This document shows positions 37,991 through 50,044 of a DNA stretch of 64,000 nt, in pieces. The position numbers were made by a program, and so were the translations under genes. The notes under the pieces were generated by a model. That model was not told the DNA's origin. It saw only the letters and a program-made list of their open reading frames with translations, and ran no database searches. The stretch's first letter is position 1; the number at the start of each line of letters is the position of its first letter. The DNA comes from Corticium candelabrum. Lineage: Eukaryota > Porifera > Homoscleromorpha > Homosclerophorida > Plakinidae. The stretch covers positions 2,850,666-2,914,665 of the forward strand of contig NC_085092.1 in the NCBI RefSeq assembly GCF_963422355.1, read 5' to 3'.

Positions 37991-38867
37991 TAGCCTCGGC
38001 CTCCCAGACTTGTGTAGCGCCGATCCAAAATCGTCCTCCACGGGTCTGGGATGGTACCGCCTCTTCTCAATATATGGCGTTGGTCCTAGGACCAGCATTA
38101 GTGTTCAGTTTCATAAATGCATACCTTTCCAATTACGGCCGTAGTACAAGAACGACGAAGACATGTCGCGCTAGAACATCGTGTCGCATCCCGCTGCACG
38201 GGTACCTTTGTGTTTACAGTAGCTACGGTTTTATCATTTGTGTGTTAGTAGGGAACGCAAACGGGACGTTAGAATACACTTTCTTTTACTACTGGTGCCG
38301 CGGACGCGATCGGCATGTGTCTGATCGCCGTGAATCCGCTGCGAGCAGCTGATAGTCACGCGCGGAGCCGCGAATTCGCGATGAAAATTCGCGATGCGCG
38401 CATCCGCTGTGACTCGATCGTCCGGATTCGATGTGACTTGCCGCGAAATCGCGACAAAACTTCGCCGTGAATTCTCTGCAAGACTTCGTCTAGTAGACGT
38501 GATCATGAAGTCGTTGAGCATGCAGCTGGCGGGCTGGTAAGCATCGGTTCGAACAAACGGCTCTAGTAGGTGTCGTTACTGCCGTTGACAGGAGCAGAAT
38601 ACAAACTACGACGTGTAGGGACGTGAGTTTGCGTGAAGAGCGCACTACAAGTCGTCGTTTGTGTACAGTGTAGACTTTGGTAGACAGCAGATATGCATGA
38701 GATGTCTTCGTTGATTACAGCTGTAATTGGAAGGTATGCATTATGAAACTGAACACTAATGATGGTCCTAGGACCAACCGCAATATATTGAGAAGAGGCG
38801 GTACCATCCCAGACCCGTGGAGGACGATTTTGAATCGGCGCTACACGGGTCTGGGAGGTCGAGGCTA
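37991..38867. mobile_element. long-TIR foldback element, copy A (877 bp)
   Basis: Terminal inverted repeats of about 155 bp starting TAGCCTCGGCCTCCCAGAC. Inside each arm CCCAGAC(C/T)(C/T)GTG pairs with CACGGGTCTGGG, so each end can form its own hairpin. Flanks GCAGTGTTC (37982-37990) and GCAGAGTTT (38868-38876) share 7 of 9 bases. The unfilled paralogous site is GCAGTATTT at 36507-36515. No transposase. Lies 65 bp upstream of the LAPTM4-like start codon. Confidence 0.9.
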
Positions 38868-38932
38868 GCAGAGTTTGCGGTGTCATCACTCCATTTCGCC
38901 TACAAGTACACGTACGTCGTGTCCCTAGCGCG

Positions 38933-40075
38933 ATGAAGAAACCGAATTCGAGGCACCCAGACTACACACGGGTCGAGCCTTTATGCGTCTCGTCGACGTC
39001 TCGTTTCTGCTGTCTCGAATCAAGGCTAGCCAGCCTGTTGATCGGTAGCCTCTACGCGGTAAGTACCTGCACAGGCAGCAAAATTAGACACACGTAGGCA
39101 GACAGTTGCAAACGCAGCTGGGGCGCGTTCTATTGGGCTCTTCCAGAAGAGTCTGGAAGAGCACGACCCTCTCTTTCAACTTCTTCCAGCGCAGAGCTGG
39201 TACAGTAGAGGTTGGAAGAGGGGCGTGCACGCGGAGCCTATAACCTCTTCTGGAAGACGCTGAAAGAGCCCGATCGAACGCACCTATGATCTGGACGACC
39301 CTCTGAAATGCTCTAGCAGAAACGCAACAAAAACAATAGACGTGGGATGGGGGCGTGATAATGAGACACCATATTTATTGTATTAATTACTCTGGTCTCG
39401 ACTTCTAGGTGTACAATGCGGTGCTCATAGTCGTGTGCGCGCTCATACTTGCTGATGGGAGTCTGCGAGCGTATCTGACGAGGACGATTTACGACAGCGT
39501 CGATGGCAGCTCGAATGTGTTTGAGGACACGGACGACGATCAGGTTGACGGAAGATTCTCATGGTCTTTCTATTTCTACGGAATCACTGATCTCAGTTAC
39601 GCCCAGTTCGGTATGCCTGCGTTGCTACGGCGGTGCTTAATTCTATGAATTTCAGTAAAGTCATGTACTTTACTACACTGGCGCTCGCGTGCCCAGCCCA
39701 TCCTTGTTTAGTGGTCGCGCGTATTTGTCAGTCTGGAATGTAGAAAGTTTCAAATCACTTTTAATTAATGAGAAAGTGTTGAAAACCAGATTTGTCCAAC
39801 TTAATACAAGTTGATCTTAACTTTTAGGGCAGTCTGTTGTTCTGAAAGTTGATGTGACGATCATTAGCCAGTAGTTGCCATCTTGCAGAAACAAGAGTGA
39901 CATACCAGATCACCCTCTTTATGAAAATATTTGTTTCGCTTGTAAAAACGTCTAGAATTTTAATAATTTACAACCCACAAAGCTATCACATGTACATGCA
40001 TCAAAGCGAGGTTGTAATGTCTTCAGAGGTGTTTGTTAGCGTTGCTGCATGTCTGTCTGTCTGTTTGTTGACATT

Positions 40076-40106
<31 letters not shown>

Positions 40107-42226
40107 TTGTATGTCTGTAAACACGATATCTCTTGAATGGCCTAGCATATCAATATGAATTTTTTCAGAATATGAAGATTTTGCCAAAGTCTTGGACAAT
40201 TGAAAATGAGCACTCGGGATTGACAATAAACTAAAAATATGGTCGTACAGTTGGTCGCCACCCGACTACTGTAGCCATGCAGAGGCTCCGCCTTGGGTTA
40301 ATAAATCCTAAACTGACACCCCAGGATCCAACTCAGAAGAGCACACTTCACAGTCAATGTGTGCGTGGGTTAATTAATTATATGGATCCAAGTGTAATCC
40401 CATTAGATGGCTTTGAGTTGCTTGCTGCCATGCAGGGCATAGCACACTGACAAACTGGGTGGTTGAGTCTACTGCATGCTTACTCACGTGACAAAGACAA
40501 GACTAAAATAACGACACTAAAATTCTACACAGCACTATACACACTTATATGTTGCTTTAATTAATTTTAGTGTAGTAGCTTGTTGAAAACTCAGTGTACT
40601 CCAAATAGATAAATTGATAAAATGAGAGATTTAATCATTTAGACTGAAACCAGAAGATATGTTAATATTCCACTGCGTGAAGTCCACTTTTCCAAAACTG
40701 ATAGGAAGAGGCCCTTTAGTATACATCTCTGGAAACAGTGTGGTATTTTGAGACTGTACACTTTCTTTTGATTTCTAAAGCCATAATAGAGTAGCTACAA
40801 ACATAAAGAATATAATTGCAATGCCCACATTTAGAGCATCAAATTGGCATTCGAGTACACCCTCTAACATTTTACTTATTTTTGTCTCGTCCCATGGACT
40901 TGTTTGACTAATAGCAATACCTACTGCATAGATGATGTTGTATATTTGGAAAAAAAGATCTTAGTCAGAGCTACAGAAAGTCAAGTTAACAATTATTGTT
41001 AATTGATAATTAAGACAAATATGTTATAATGACTGTTTGGGGCAGATTACTGGTTTACACTTTGGATCAGAAGTCAACTCAGTCTGGCAGTATTTGTCTT
41101 GTCTTTGTCTCTATCACTAGTGTACGGAATTGCAGCTGTGAGTTTGTCATTCTCATATATAGTGCATTGTGCTGACAACACTTTGTGTTGCTATCTTTCT
41201 GACAGGTACAGCCATGCTGTCTCATGCCATTTTATATATGGGGTATTTTTGACGTTGGCTTTACTTGCCTAGCTGTGTTCCATTACACAGACTACCCGAC
41301 TGCTTCTGTGAGCCTGATCAGCCATATGCTTATAGCAGCTAGTCATGTATTTATTGGCCGTGTTTGTTTTTAGTATGAATTTTGGGCTGCAGTTGTTCTT
41401 ACTCTGGTGATCTTCGTCAAGGTAACTTTTGTATACTATGTCGTCATCACCTTCTAGGTAGGGTAAGTGGGGTCTTTACCATCAACTGGGCACCCACCAA
41501 CCTGGCAGGTAAATCCCAGAGAGGTACATGTTTCATGTAATCCATATGGCACTAGTAACTGGCTTATTGATTATTGATTGCATGTGCTATGAGGATTTTG
41601 CCAGCTCTGAACAGCACACCCAGTACATATCAACGACTACCAGGAAAGCACTGATCCTCATTGCCATCGATCCCCACGCAAGATCACAGAAACTCCCCAT
41701 CAACCGAAACAAGTCTACTCTCATAGACATAGCCAAACAGACAGTGAGAAAGAACCAACAGACTCGTTTCATTATATTGCTGTCGCCACCTGGGATTGAT
41801 TATATTGCTCTCGCCACCCGGGATTGAACCCAGACCATCATGGTCAGAGAACCAGAACTCTAACCACTAGACTATAGTTGTATGTATATCTACTATGATT
41901 ATATTATTGTGATCAGCTATATTTATCATTATATCAAATGACCAATCTAAATGTGTGGTAATTTGCTCTTCTGTATATGTAGTTGTATTGGTTGTCTTGC
42001 ATTTGGGTAACATATCAAGAAACTGTGAGTGTGAGGAAAAGGAATCTGGCACAGCAGCGAAACGTCACGAAGAAAGTGGATTTGGAGATGGTGAGATTTA
42101 ATCTCATTGTGTAGATGAGCCAGTCAGTGTGATGTGAGCAGCTGTATTTTACAGGGCAAAATGACTCATTATGGAGTGTACAAGACATATGTTGAACCAG
42201 TCACTTCAAAGCAGCTTGATGTTTGA
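38933..42226 (+). CDS. LAPTM4-like lysosomal/endosomal four-helix membrane protein
   Basis: Seven coding exons join in phase: 38933-39058, 39409-39610, 41046-41137, 41206-41307, 41374-41421, 41983-42090, 42155-42226; 249 residues. The N-terminal RFCCLESRLASLLIGSLYA parallels the cysteine pair before helix 1 of LAPTM4 proteins. Helix 1 continues into exon 2, followed by an acidic luminal loop (about 72-90). Helix 2 is in exon 3, helix 3 in exon 4 (CCLMPFYIWGIFDVGF), helix 4 across exons 5-6, ending LYWLSCIWV, like the LAPTM4 LISCVWNCY segment. A basic cytoplasmic tail with tyrosines (HYGVYKTYVEP) follows; no PPxY motif. LAPTM4 proteins sit in late endosomes and lysosomes. Intron 1 carries a MITE and intron 5 a SINE. 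Confidence 0.82.
39121..39283. mobile_element. foldback MITE in intron 1 of the LAPTM4-like gene
   Basis: Left GGGCGCGTTCTATTGGGCTC and CTTCCAGAAGAG are mirrored by CTCTTCTGGAAGACG and GAGCCCGATCGAACGCACC on the right. The ends resemble the GGGTGCGTTCGA-type Harbinger-like MITE at 43,283. No target duplication identified. Confidence 0.65.
40041..40120. repeat. (GTCT)n microsatellite in intron 2 of the LAPTM4-like gene
   Basis: GTCT tetranucleotide run, interrupted near 40,065. Apart from this, the 1.4-kb intron (39611-41045) shows nothing notable. Confidence 0.95.
41530..41876 (-). mobile_element. tRNA-derived SINE in intron 5 of the LAPTM4-like gene
   Basis: On the minus strand the head has an A-box-like TAGTCTAGTGGTTA (41861-41874) and a good B-box GGTTCAATCC (41821-41830), resembling the tRNA-Asp/Glu/His group. 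A short duplication (GTCGCCACC(T/C)GGGATTGA twice, 41785-41828) follows. The 5' bases do not pair with the 3' side to form an acceptor stem, so this is a SINE head and not a working tRNA. Confidence 0.6.
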
Positions 42227-42489
42227 GCATCCTACTGGTGAACATAGAGTGACTCTAATTGTACAAACTATGCCGTAGTTTCGTATTTTGGTCGTAGTCA
42301 TAGTGGTGGTAGACTTCAATTAGTAGTGCAGTTACTCATTACATTTTAGTGATTTTTTGTTGGTTATAGAACAGTTGAATGTTCATACAGTACATGTTAT
42401 AAAAGACTTTCTGAATTACATTAGTAACGGGAATGCCAGTTACTGACTTGGACTAAGTATATTTTAGTAATTTTTAGACTGCCTTCATA
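42227..42489. other. 3' flank of the LAPTM4-like gene
   Basis: AT-rich, presumably the 3' UTR. No clear AATAAA was found close to the stop codon. Confidence 0.4.
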
Positions 42490-44115
42490 GGTGTAGGGAG
42501 CAGGGGGGCCTGAGGGGACATGCCCCTCCACTACTTTGCCTTAGTTTGATTTTGGCCAAGGTGTATGCAACTTTAGCGGTGTGTACTTGTCGAGTGACCT
42601 GCTAATATTTATAAGGATGGCACGGGCGGGTACCTATGGGGAGTTCCAGGGCTGCGAACGAATTCGAACCAACCCATTTCAGTCAGAGGTCCGCTGTTAC
42701 CTCGATCTGTATACGACCAATCTGCATGTAATATTTCAACCAGATGTCAGTGTTGCTGGCCTTATTTAGGGCTGGCGTCAAAATTATGACTTCAAAGTGC
42801 TTTCCGGTATCCATTATATTAATATTAGTAGTGATACCAGGAAATTTAACCAAGTCCAAAAAACTAAAAAAATCGGCTAAGTAGAGCAAACTGCTCTAAA
42901 CGGTGATTTTCAATCAATGAATCATTGATTGCAAATGCTCTATACAGTGTTAGCTGTTTCTCTGCGGCCCTTGTATAGAGACCAAGTTAGCCAAGTGTAT
43001 AGGACTGACACGCCAGGAGGCTTTGTCCACAATTTTGAATCCTGGTGCCACAATTGGCATCATCACCATGGCAATGCCATCTATAGATGTAGAAGCTTTA
43101 ACTTTAGAGTGCTGGCCTGGGTCCCCGTGCCAGAAGTCTAGCTAGATGGATGTGATTTACACTCCAAAACTGTCCTTGGCGCGCATTGCGGTGCAATGTG
43201 CAGTGTTTATCAGTATTATACATTTATGCTATGGATATCTACCAATGTCTTTCAATAGATCTGCCTGCAATTAATAAATAGAGGGTGCGTTCGAACACTA
43301 GTTCCAGGTCTAGAACTGGAACTGTCAGAACTGTCAGAACTCTTGCTAGCAAACGAACGCCTAGAACTGTCAGCAAGTTGAGCATGCGGAAAGGCTCATA
43401 CTTCCGGTAAGCGTCACTTTAAGAAGTAGAGTGGCCTTTCTTCTCCACTTGTAGTCTGTTCGATCATCAGCAGTGCTTTCGCTTTCGGTTTTTGGGAGCT
43501 GCTCGACAAGAAGGTCACTGTAATCAGTTTCAAATGTCGTTTCTTCTGGTGTTTGCCAAGCCGATTGTCGCCACAAGTGCTTCAGAACCAACAAGAAGGT
43601 CCACAACGGCCTCAGCATCTGTACCCGCCATTTCACTTCCGTAACCTTCGGGATTTTTGCGTTTAGGGCGTGACAGTTCCAACAATTCCAGCTCGGTAGG
43701 CAGAACTGATAGAACTATGTCAGAACTACTAATCGAACGCTATAGAACCCTTCTCCCTCCGCCAATTCCAGTTCAAGAACTAGTATTCGAACGCACCCTT
43801 AGTATTCGAACGCACCCAGAGTAACTAGAATTTAGAATAAAGAATGCTAAACTGCAGGTCCACATAAGCTCTGAAAGAACCGACCCACTAAATGCGCCAG
43901 GTACGTCCCTGTAACAGACAGACATAGAAACTGATAACATTGACATGACATGCTGAACTAACAATATAGTCCTATTGTCAATCTTACTGTTTTGCTGTGT
44001 AGCATGCATCTATGTGACACATTTAGCCTCTTTGCTTAGCCCCGCCCCCTAGGCAAATGTGTGTCCCCTAGGCAAATGTGTGCCCCCTAACCAAATCTAG
44101 GTTCCTACGCCCCTG
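42490..44115. mobile_element. probable larger element with GGYGTAGGRA ends, nested
   Basis: GGTGTAGGGAGCAGGGGGGCC (42,490) and GGTTCCTACGCCCCTGC (44,100) are imperfect inverted ends of a type common in invertebrate MITEs. The 43,283-43,817 element lies inside. No transposase seen; limits uncertain. Confidence 0.4.
43283..43817. mobile_element. Harbinger-like MITE, GGGTGCGTTCGAA ends
   Basis: GGGTGCGTTCGAACAC at the left, GTATTCGAACGCACCC at the right (present twice in tandem, ending at 43,797 and 43,817). AGA flanks the outer ends (43280-43282, 43818-43820). The 88-codon minus-strand frame (43370-43636) has no domain I recognise. Confidence 0.6.
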
Positions 44116-45550
44116 CATGGCCAAAAGCTGATTGGAGCAGTTGAATGCTTTAGCTATGACAAATTTCAAGATGAAACTCTGGTATTCGGTCATTATTGCG
44201 CATGTGCTAGATCTGCCCAAGGAAACTAACTCCCGAATATTTCGTGGAGACAACACAAAATCCCGGATACGCGTATTTCCGTTGAACTTCGTCGATTCAA
44301 AGATGTAATGCCATTGCACGAAACAGGTGTAGTGAACGTGCATGGCAGCTACTAGACTCGAGTCAGTCTCCTCCTCTGCCTTTCCCCTTAAGCCACTCCG
44401 AACGCGCGTGGGGATGGAAAGCGAACCGCGTTCTTCCAGTGCAAATAAATCTGATACATTTTCAGCAGGTGGCTTAAGACTGCTATAGATAGTGGGTTTG
44501 AGGTGTTGGAGCTCTAGAGCTTCTGTGAACGTCGCAACAAATGCATGATATTATGATGCAAGCGCTGACCACTAAACGGCTCCCGAGATCGGGAGCCGTT
44601 AATGTCACCTGGGAGCGGTTATTATGCAAAGATTGTACAGTAACTATAAATTGCACCGGAAGAAGGCGGTCTGGAACCAGGCTCTCCCCGCTTCTGAGTG
44701 ACATACGGGAAACGTCAAAGAGACTGGCTCGAGTCTATACAGCTTGTAAACCCATTCAGGTTTACGCTCCTTTAATTAATGTTAACAAATTAACGAATTA
44801 ATTCAAATCGGTAATTAGATAAAATGGTCATTAACTACAGTTGCCTCCAAAAAGTTAGAATTGATGGACATTAATTAATTAATTAATTAAGTAACTCTGA
44901 GAGACGTACACGTACAACCTCTAAATTTTAGGGCCTCGACTGCTAGCTTAGGTTACAGCTCCTGGGCACCCGTTAATCAATTAACATAAAGAAAGCGGGA
45001 AGGAGGCTCGACTACCACGTGGAATTGGCCACATCAGACAGTTATTCGATATACCTCTTGAAAGCACGCGAAAACATCATCGCATCGACTGGCACGCTAA
45101 TTAAAGATCAGCGAGAACAGTAAGCGCATGCGGTACATTCCAACTGGCCGTCCGTTTGGCCGGTCGCTCAATGAATCACTGGTCCACAGACTACACTGCT
45201 GTAATCCTAGCGCATGCGCGCCTCGGGTTAATAACGGATATTATAGCCTATATGGGGTTACAGTGTATTGACTATTCGATGCGCATGCATACACATGGAA
45301 GAACGAAGGAAAGCCTATTATTGAAGGACCTGGATATCCTCGAAAATATTGCATTTTTATCCACGCTGCTGGTAATAAGCGATACGCTCCGTGTGTACCG
45401 TTTGAGATCAGGAATGGGCGTTTCAGATTGAAGATCTGACGCGTCGTTCTAGATAAATTCGAACGCGAGAGGACGGTTTGATAATTCATCAAGGAATTGC
45501 GATACTCTAACTCCGGACGACACGACATCTAAGGGGCCGGTCATTATTAA

Positions 45551-46723
45551 GGAGAACTCCCACGATTTTCAAGTTGGGGTCAGATACAAGTCCCTTCCAT
45601 AAACCGACAATTCGAAGGGACATAGGTTTTGTGCACGACATCTTCACGGCAGGAGAAACGTCGAAAGAAAGAGGCGTGTCGGGTAAGCGAGGTACATGAC
45701 GTCATTGGTGCAAAGCTACACGCGCATGCCATCGGGTTAGATGCAGTTGCGGACGGATTCGAAGGCATACGCGTTGTTCTTTTCTGTCTGGTGTTCGACC
45801 TTACAGTTTCGAGCAAGAGTACGGACCTACTCAGCGTGACATCACCGCAGTTGAATACATTGACGGCCATGGCGGCAGACAGATCACCGGTGAAGATCTG
45901 TCCGATGAGAACGAAAATCGAGTTTGGAACACTGATTGGTGCAGCTGCAACAGGTGTTCTGTAATGTCTAGCGTAGCTGAGTGCTCGTGCTGCCAGGAAG
46001 TGGACGAACTAGGGTATAGGGTGGAAGCTTCAGGATCTGATCTGTAATTATTACGCTGCATGAGAACTTCCTTGCTGTGTGTTTCAATGAAGACGTTCTT
46101 CGAACAGCTGTAGCCTTAATTTAATTAATGATCGATTGGCGACGGGATCCCATCAGAGAGCCACTAACTTTCAGGCGAGTAGCACCTAGACGAACATGGA
46201 CTGGTTTGCCTATGTAAAATTTTCACGCAGGCTGCTGCGACTAACTGTGTACAGGTAATTTACTTGCTGGGTGCACGAGAGGCTGGGAAAGGGTATCAGA
46301 CGTGTCATTCCAGCATGCGTTGTAGGACTCAAAGTGATCTGAACAAACGCGGCCGTTTTTTGAGATAGGCGGATCCACCAGACGTAACTTTGCTAGCCAT
46401 GATTCTAGCAAATCTGGCTTCTTGAGAGAAAGCCTGAAGAAGCTGACACCTCTGGCGATGTCGCTGCTGTTGTGGGTACAGTCAAATGCAATGCAGTGGA
46501 CCATTTCACGTCGAATAAGCCAGGTAGATAGCACGGCTTGTGCACGACACGTGGAGGTCATGCACCAACTGCGTCATCAACCACGCCTACGCTAACACTC
46601 CCTCTTTTTGCGGTGCTTTTCCTACGTTACAGAAGCAATGGAGGGAACTCAAAGTTTTCGAGTGCAGTCAAGATATAAAAATCTTGTATCTGACCCCAAC
46701 TTGAAAATCGTGGGAGTTCTCCT
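45551..46723 (-). mobile_element. Kolobok-like DNA transposon remnant, TTAA target site
   Basis: Inverted ends of about 40 bp (GGAGAACTCCCACGATTTTC and so on) match between 45,551 and 46,722, with TTAA on both sides (45547-45550, 46724-46727). A minus-strand THAP domain inside supports a Kolobok-type element; TTAA targets and THAP domains are both known for that superfamily. The rest of the transposase is short and broken or absent. Confidence 0.75.
46241..46504 (-). CDS. THAP zinc-finger domain of the Kolobok-like element
   Basis: ATG at 46502-46504 starts a frame whose first 60 residues show the C2CH THAP pattern: MVHCIAFDC, then SFFRLSLKKPDLLESW, then RVCSDHFES. THAP domains bind the ends of their transposons. 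The frame runs to a stop at 46241 after a short unrelated tail, so a downstream exon may be missing or decayed. Exon boundaries are not resolved. Confidence 0.75.
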   Translation of the reverse strand: MVHCIAFDCTHNSSDIARGVSFFRLSLKKPDLLESWLAKLRLVDPPISKNGRVCSDHFESYNACWNDTSDTLSQPLVHPASKLPVHS

Positions 46724-47079
46724 TTAAGTACCCGGGGCTGGCAAATTTGAAGAGGTCCGGATAGTTGCCCCACTGTTTGTCGGTTAACTTTTGATGACCC
46801 TATATATGTGCACATACAGTATATATAATGAAATAGGTATGTACAATACAATGTAGTCTGTTTCAGGGCTCAAGTGCGGCCTAGGAATGATTTCTAAAGT
46901 TGGTCATTTCCATTCAACCCGCAATTCTATAGTATAGAAACCCTGAAAAATTATGAACCCAACAGATGACGTGACGCAAATGCTTAGTGACCCCTGTAAA
47001 TCACTGAATTTCAAACTTATGGCTTCCACAGCAAATTTGCCAGTCCCCCGGACGCTTAATAATGACTACCCCTAACACA

Positions 47080-47465
47080 GTAACTCTCTCCATGCACCCT
47101 ATAGCTATAGCTCTCTCTCCACCCCAACTCTATCTCCATTACAACTTTCTCTCCACCCTATAACTCTCCAACGTATTAACTTTAGATCTTTTTCCACCCT
47201 AAGTCTAGATTTCTATCCCCAATCTCTCTCATCCCAACTCTCTCTCCACCCAAACTCTCTCTCCACCCCAACTCTCTCTCCACACCAACTCTCTCTCTCT
47301 CCACCAACTCTTTCTCCACCTCAACTCTCTCACCACCCTAACTCTCTCCTCCCTAACGCTAGATCTAACTCAACCAGCTCTCTCTCTTGATCCACCCTAA
47401 CCCCCACCCTCGCCCCTACCTCACTCTCACCTCACCCTCACCTCACTCTAAGTCTTAGATCCTTA
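47080..47465. repeat. CT-rich degenerate satellite (CTCTCTCCACCCCAACT type)
   Basis: Irregular repetition of CTCTCTCCACCC(C/T)AACT over about 390 bp, with strong strand asymmetry (almost no G on the plus strand). Confidence 0.85.
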
Positions 47466-48359
47466 GAGGTCTACAGGAAATCCGTCAAAAACACTTGTCA
47501 TATTGGTGTTTGTGGAGTTTTCTAAAGCGTGGCGACCTAAAATTGAAACAAGACTCAAAACTTCAAACCACCTTGATCCAACTGCGCCTTCTTCAATCCA
47601 TCTTACTTGTAAAAGCTCTGCCAGCACTTGGGAACATTCCATCTGCCTGGTTTACAGATGGATTGGGTCACGATGCAATCTGCAAAGTGCATTTTGTCGT
47701 GATTCCCTGTGGTTCTGGAAACCTAGTAAGCTCTACGATATCAATGGGCGGAACTACAGCTTGCTGCAGTCAATAAACCACCTAATTTGAATTTAGCAGA
47801 TCCGCTCGTGGTTAATTAAATACTGTTAAACCGCAAAATTTAATTAATTCTGAAAGACTTCCAAACATGTGAGGCAGTAAGTTAATTAAATGCACACGAC
47901 TGAGTGCGGCGTTTTAGACCCCTATTAGTCTAGACCAGCCTCTTTAAAGACAAGATTGTTCTCAGTGTTCCACCAATACTGGTATCGCTATTGGTATTGG
48001 CGCCGATACCGAAATTGAATGGTATCGGTATCGGTAAAATTTCGCTTGCCCATACCTAGCGCGGGTCTGGCACCTCAAGGGCTAACGGATGCATGATGTT
48101 CTACCGTGGCAACTCGTGCCAGTGGCATTTGGTTGGCTTTGCAGTCTCAGTAGTAGACCACAGTAAGGTGTAATATTTGCTCAGAAAGCGTTTCGAAAGC
48201 TTCAGAACTTACAATATCTCAAATCTTTGATACACCTGCAGAGAAAGCACTCTGACAAGTATAAGCTGCTAGGGTATTCAGAAAGGGCAGCAGTACCACT
48301 TCAATGCAAGTGAGCACTAACAGTGCTGAACTCTAGTCGACGAGAGATTGACTCTTTCC
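47466..48359. other. intergenic, includes GATACC-rich element end
   Basis: Two overlapping plus-strand frames at 47,495-47,790 show no known domain. From about 47,964 a GATACC-rich stretch has an inverted partner near 50,382. Confidence 0.4.
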
Positions 48360-49247
48360 TAGCCTCGGCCTCCCAGACCCGTGTAGCGCCGATACAAAAT
48401 CGTCCTCCACGGGTCTGGGATGGTACCGCCTCTTCTCAATATATTGCGGTTGGTCCTAGGACCAGCATTAGTGTTCAGTTCCATAAATGCATACCTTTCC
48501 AATTACGGCTGTAATACAAGAACGACGAAGACATGTCGCGCTAGAACATCGTGTCGCATCCCGCTGCACGGGTACCTTTGTGTTTACAGTAGCTACGATT
48601 TTATCATTTGTGTGTTAGTAGGGAACGCGAACGGGACATTAGGAAGCACTTTCTTTTACTACTGGTGCCGCGAACGCGATCGGCATGTGTCTGATCGCCG
48701 TGAATCCGCTGCGAGTAGCTGATAGTCGCGCGTGGAGCATCGAATTCGCGATGAAAATTCGCGATGCGCGCATCCGCTGTGACTCGATCGTCCGGATTCG
48801 ATGCGACCTGCCGCGAAATCGAGACAAGACTTCGCCGTGAATTCTCCGCAATCTCTGTGTAGTAGACGTGATCATGAAGTCGTTGAGAATGCAGCTGGCT
48901 GGCTAGTGTAGATGTCGGAGCATCAGTTCGAACAAACGGCTCTACTAGGTGTCGTTACTGCCGTTGACAGGCGCAGAATACAAACCACGACGTGTAGGGA
49001 CGTGAGTTTGCGTGAAGAGCGCACCACAAGTCGTCGTTTGTGTACAGTGTAGACTTTGGTAGACAGCAGATATGCATGAGATGTCTTCGTTGATTACAGC
49101 TGTAATTGGGAAGGTATGCATTATGAAACTGAACACTAATGCTGGTCCTAGGACCAACCGCAATATATTAAGAAGAGGCGGTACCATCCCAGACCCGTGG
49201 AGGACGATTTTGTATTGGCGCAACACGAGTCTGGGAGGCCGAGGCTA
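48360..49247. mobile_element. long-TIR foldback element, copy B (888 bp)
   Basis: Nearly the same sequence as copy A over its whole length, with the same TAGCCTCGGCCTCCCAGAC ends and nested terminal hairpins. Flanking 9-mers ACTCTTTCC (48351-48359) and CCCCTTTCC (49248-49256) share 7 of 9 bases. No open frame of note, so non-autonomous. Confidence 0.92.
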
Positions 49248-49782
49248 CCCCTTTCCAGTACCGGGTACTTTGGTTGAACAATTAGCAATGTGCTTCCAAA
49301 CGCACTGCAAAGCAGGAAACTTACCTAGGCGTGTGTTCAAAACACCCAACGATTGATTTTAGCCTCAACAACAAGGCACAGGTGTACGTACTCCAATCGC
49401 AACCACGCCTAGGGTTAACAACACCAAACAGACATGTACTGGCAAGCATGGACTTAATTAACACTACATGCATGTCACTACAAAGTAGACACAAGCATCC
49501 CAAAACTTGTTTATACAGATGGCCGAGTTATTGTTTATACAGGTGGCTGAGAAAGGACAGGCAGTCTTATCATCACACCGTAAATCACTTGGGCGTTTTG
49601 TCGCAGGCTACTCTCCGTTAGGACTTTGAAGGTACAGTCGAAAGTTATGATCAGTAATCAAAATTGGAACGTCCTGTGCGACTCCGCCTAGACTGGCGGA
49701 TAAGCTCCAACAACCATAATGTAATACTAATGTCGGGATTACACGAGCGCTACACTGTACGTACCAGTGAACGCACACTATA

Positions 49783-50044
49783 CAGGGCCGTAGGAGCCGG
49801 TGCGGCTGGTGCGGCCATGGCCGCACCACTTTTTGTAGCCTCGCCTAGCCAGACCCTTCTCTGCGCGAGCGAAAGAGAGAGAAGAGGAAAAACAAACACA
49901 TATAAGGAGGCATTCAATTTGAAACCAGACTGACAGACATTAATTGGAGCATTGGTCTCTTGCTTTAACGCGCACTAAATTAAAAGCCACGCCCTTTAGC
50001 GTGCGTTAGGCCGTACCACTTTTTATTTGCTTCCTACGGGCCTG
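49783..50044. mobile_element. MITE with CAGG(G/C)CCGTAGGA ends
   Basis: CAGGGCCGTAGGAGCC at the left, GCTTCCTACGGGCCTG at the right, CTATA on both sides (49778-49782, 50045-50049). Subterminal CCGCACCACTTTTT and CGTACCACTTTTT are in direct orientation. It includes a TAGCCTCGCCTAGCCAG motif reminiscent of the foldback family. Confidence 0.6.

Larger units (their letters stand above)
36400..39058 (+). repeat. tandem duplication of the LAPTM4-like upstream region and first exon
   Basis: Copy 1 is 36,400-36,537 plus 37,698-37,845; copy 2 is about 37,850-37,990 plus 38,868-39,058. Shared blocks, in order: GGGCGTGGT(T/C)G, TTTGGTGGGCGGGTGTGAC, CACGTGCCACTCGCTC, TTTGCGGTGTCAT, TACGTCGTGTCCCTA, ATGAAGAAACCGAATTCGAG and TGTTGATCGGTA. 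Each copy is split by a different foldback element, and the other copy is unsplit at that point. Confidence 0.88.

Noticed and set aside
41803-41876. Possible tRNA gene
   Set aside because: A- and B-boxes are present but the acceptor stem does not pair; better explained as a SINE head.
43370-43636. 88-codon minus-strand frame inside the Harbinger-like MITE
   Set aside because: No Myb, DDE or other transposon domain seen; kept only as part of the element.
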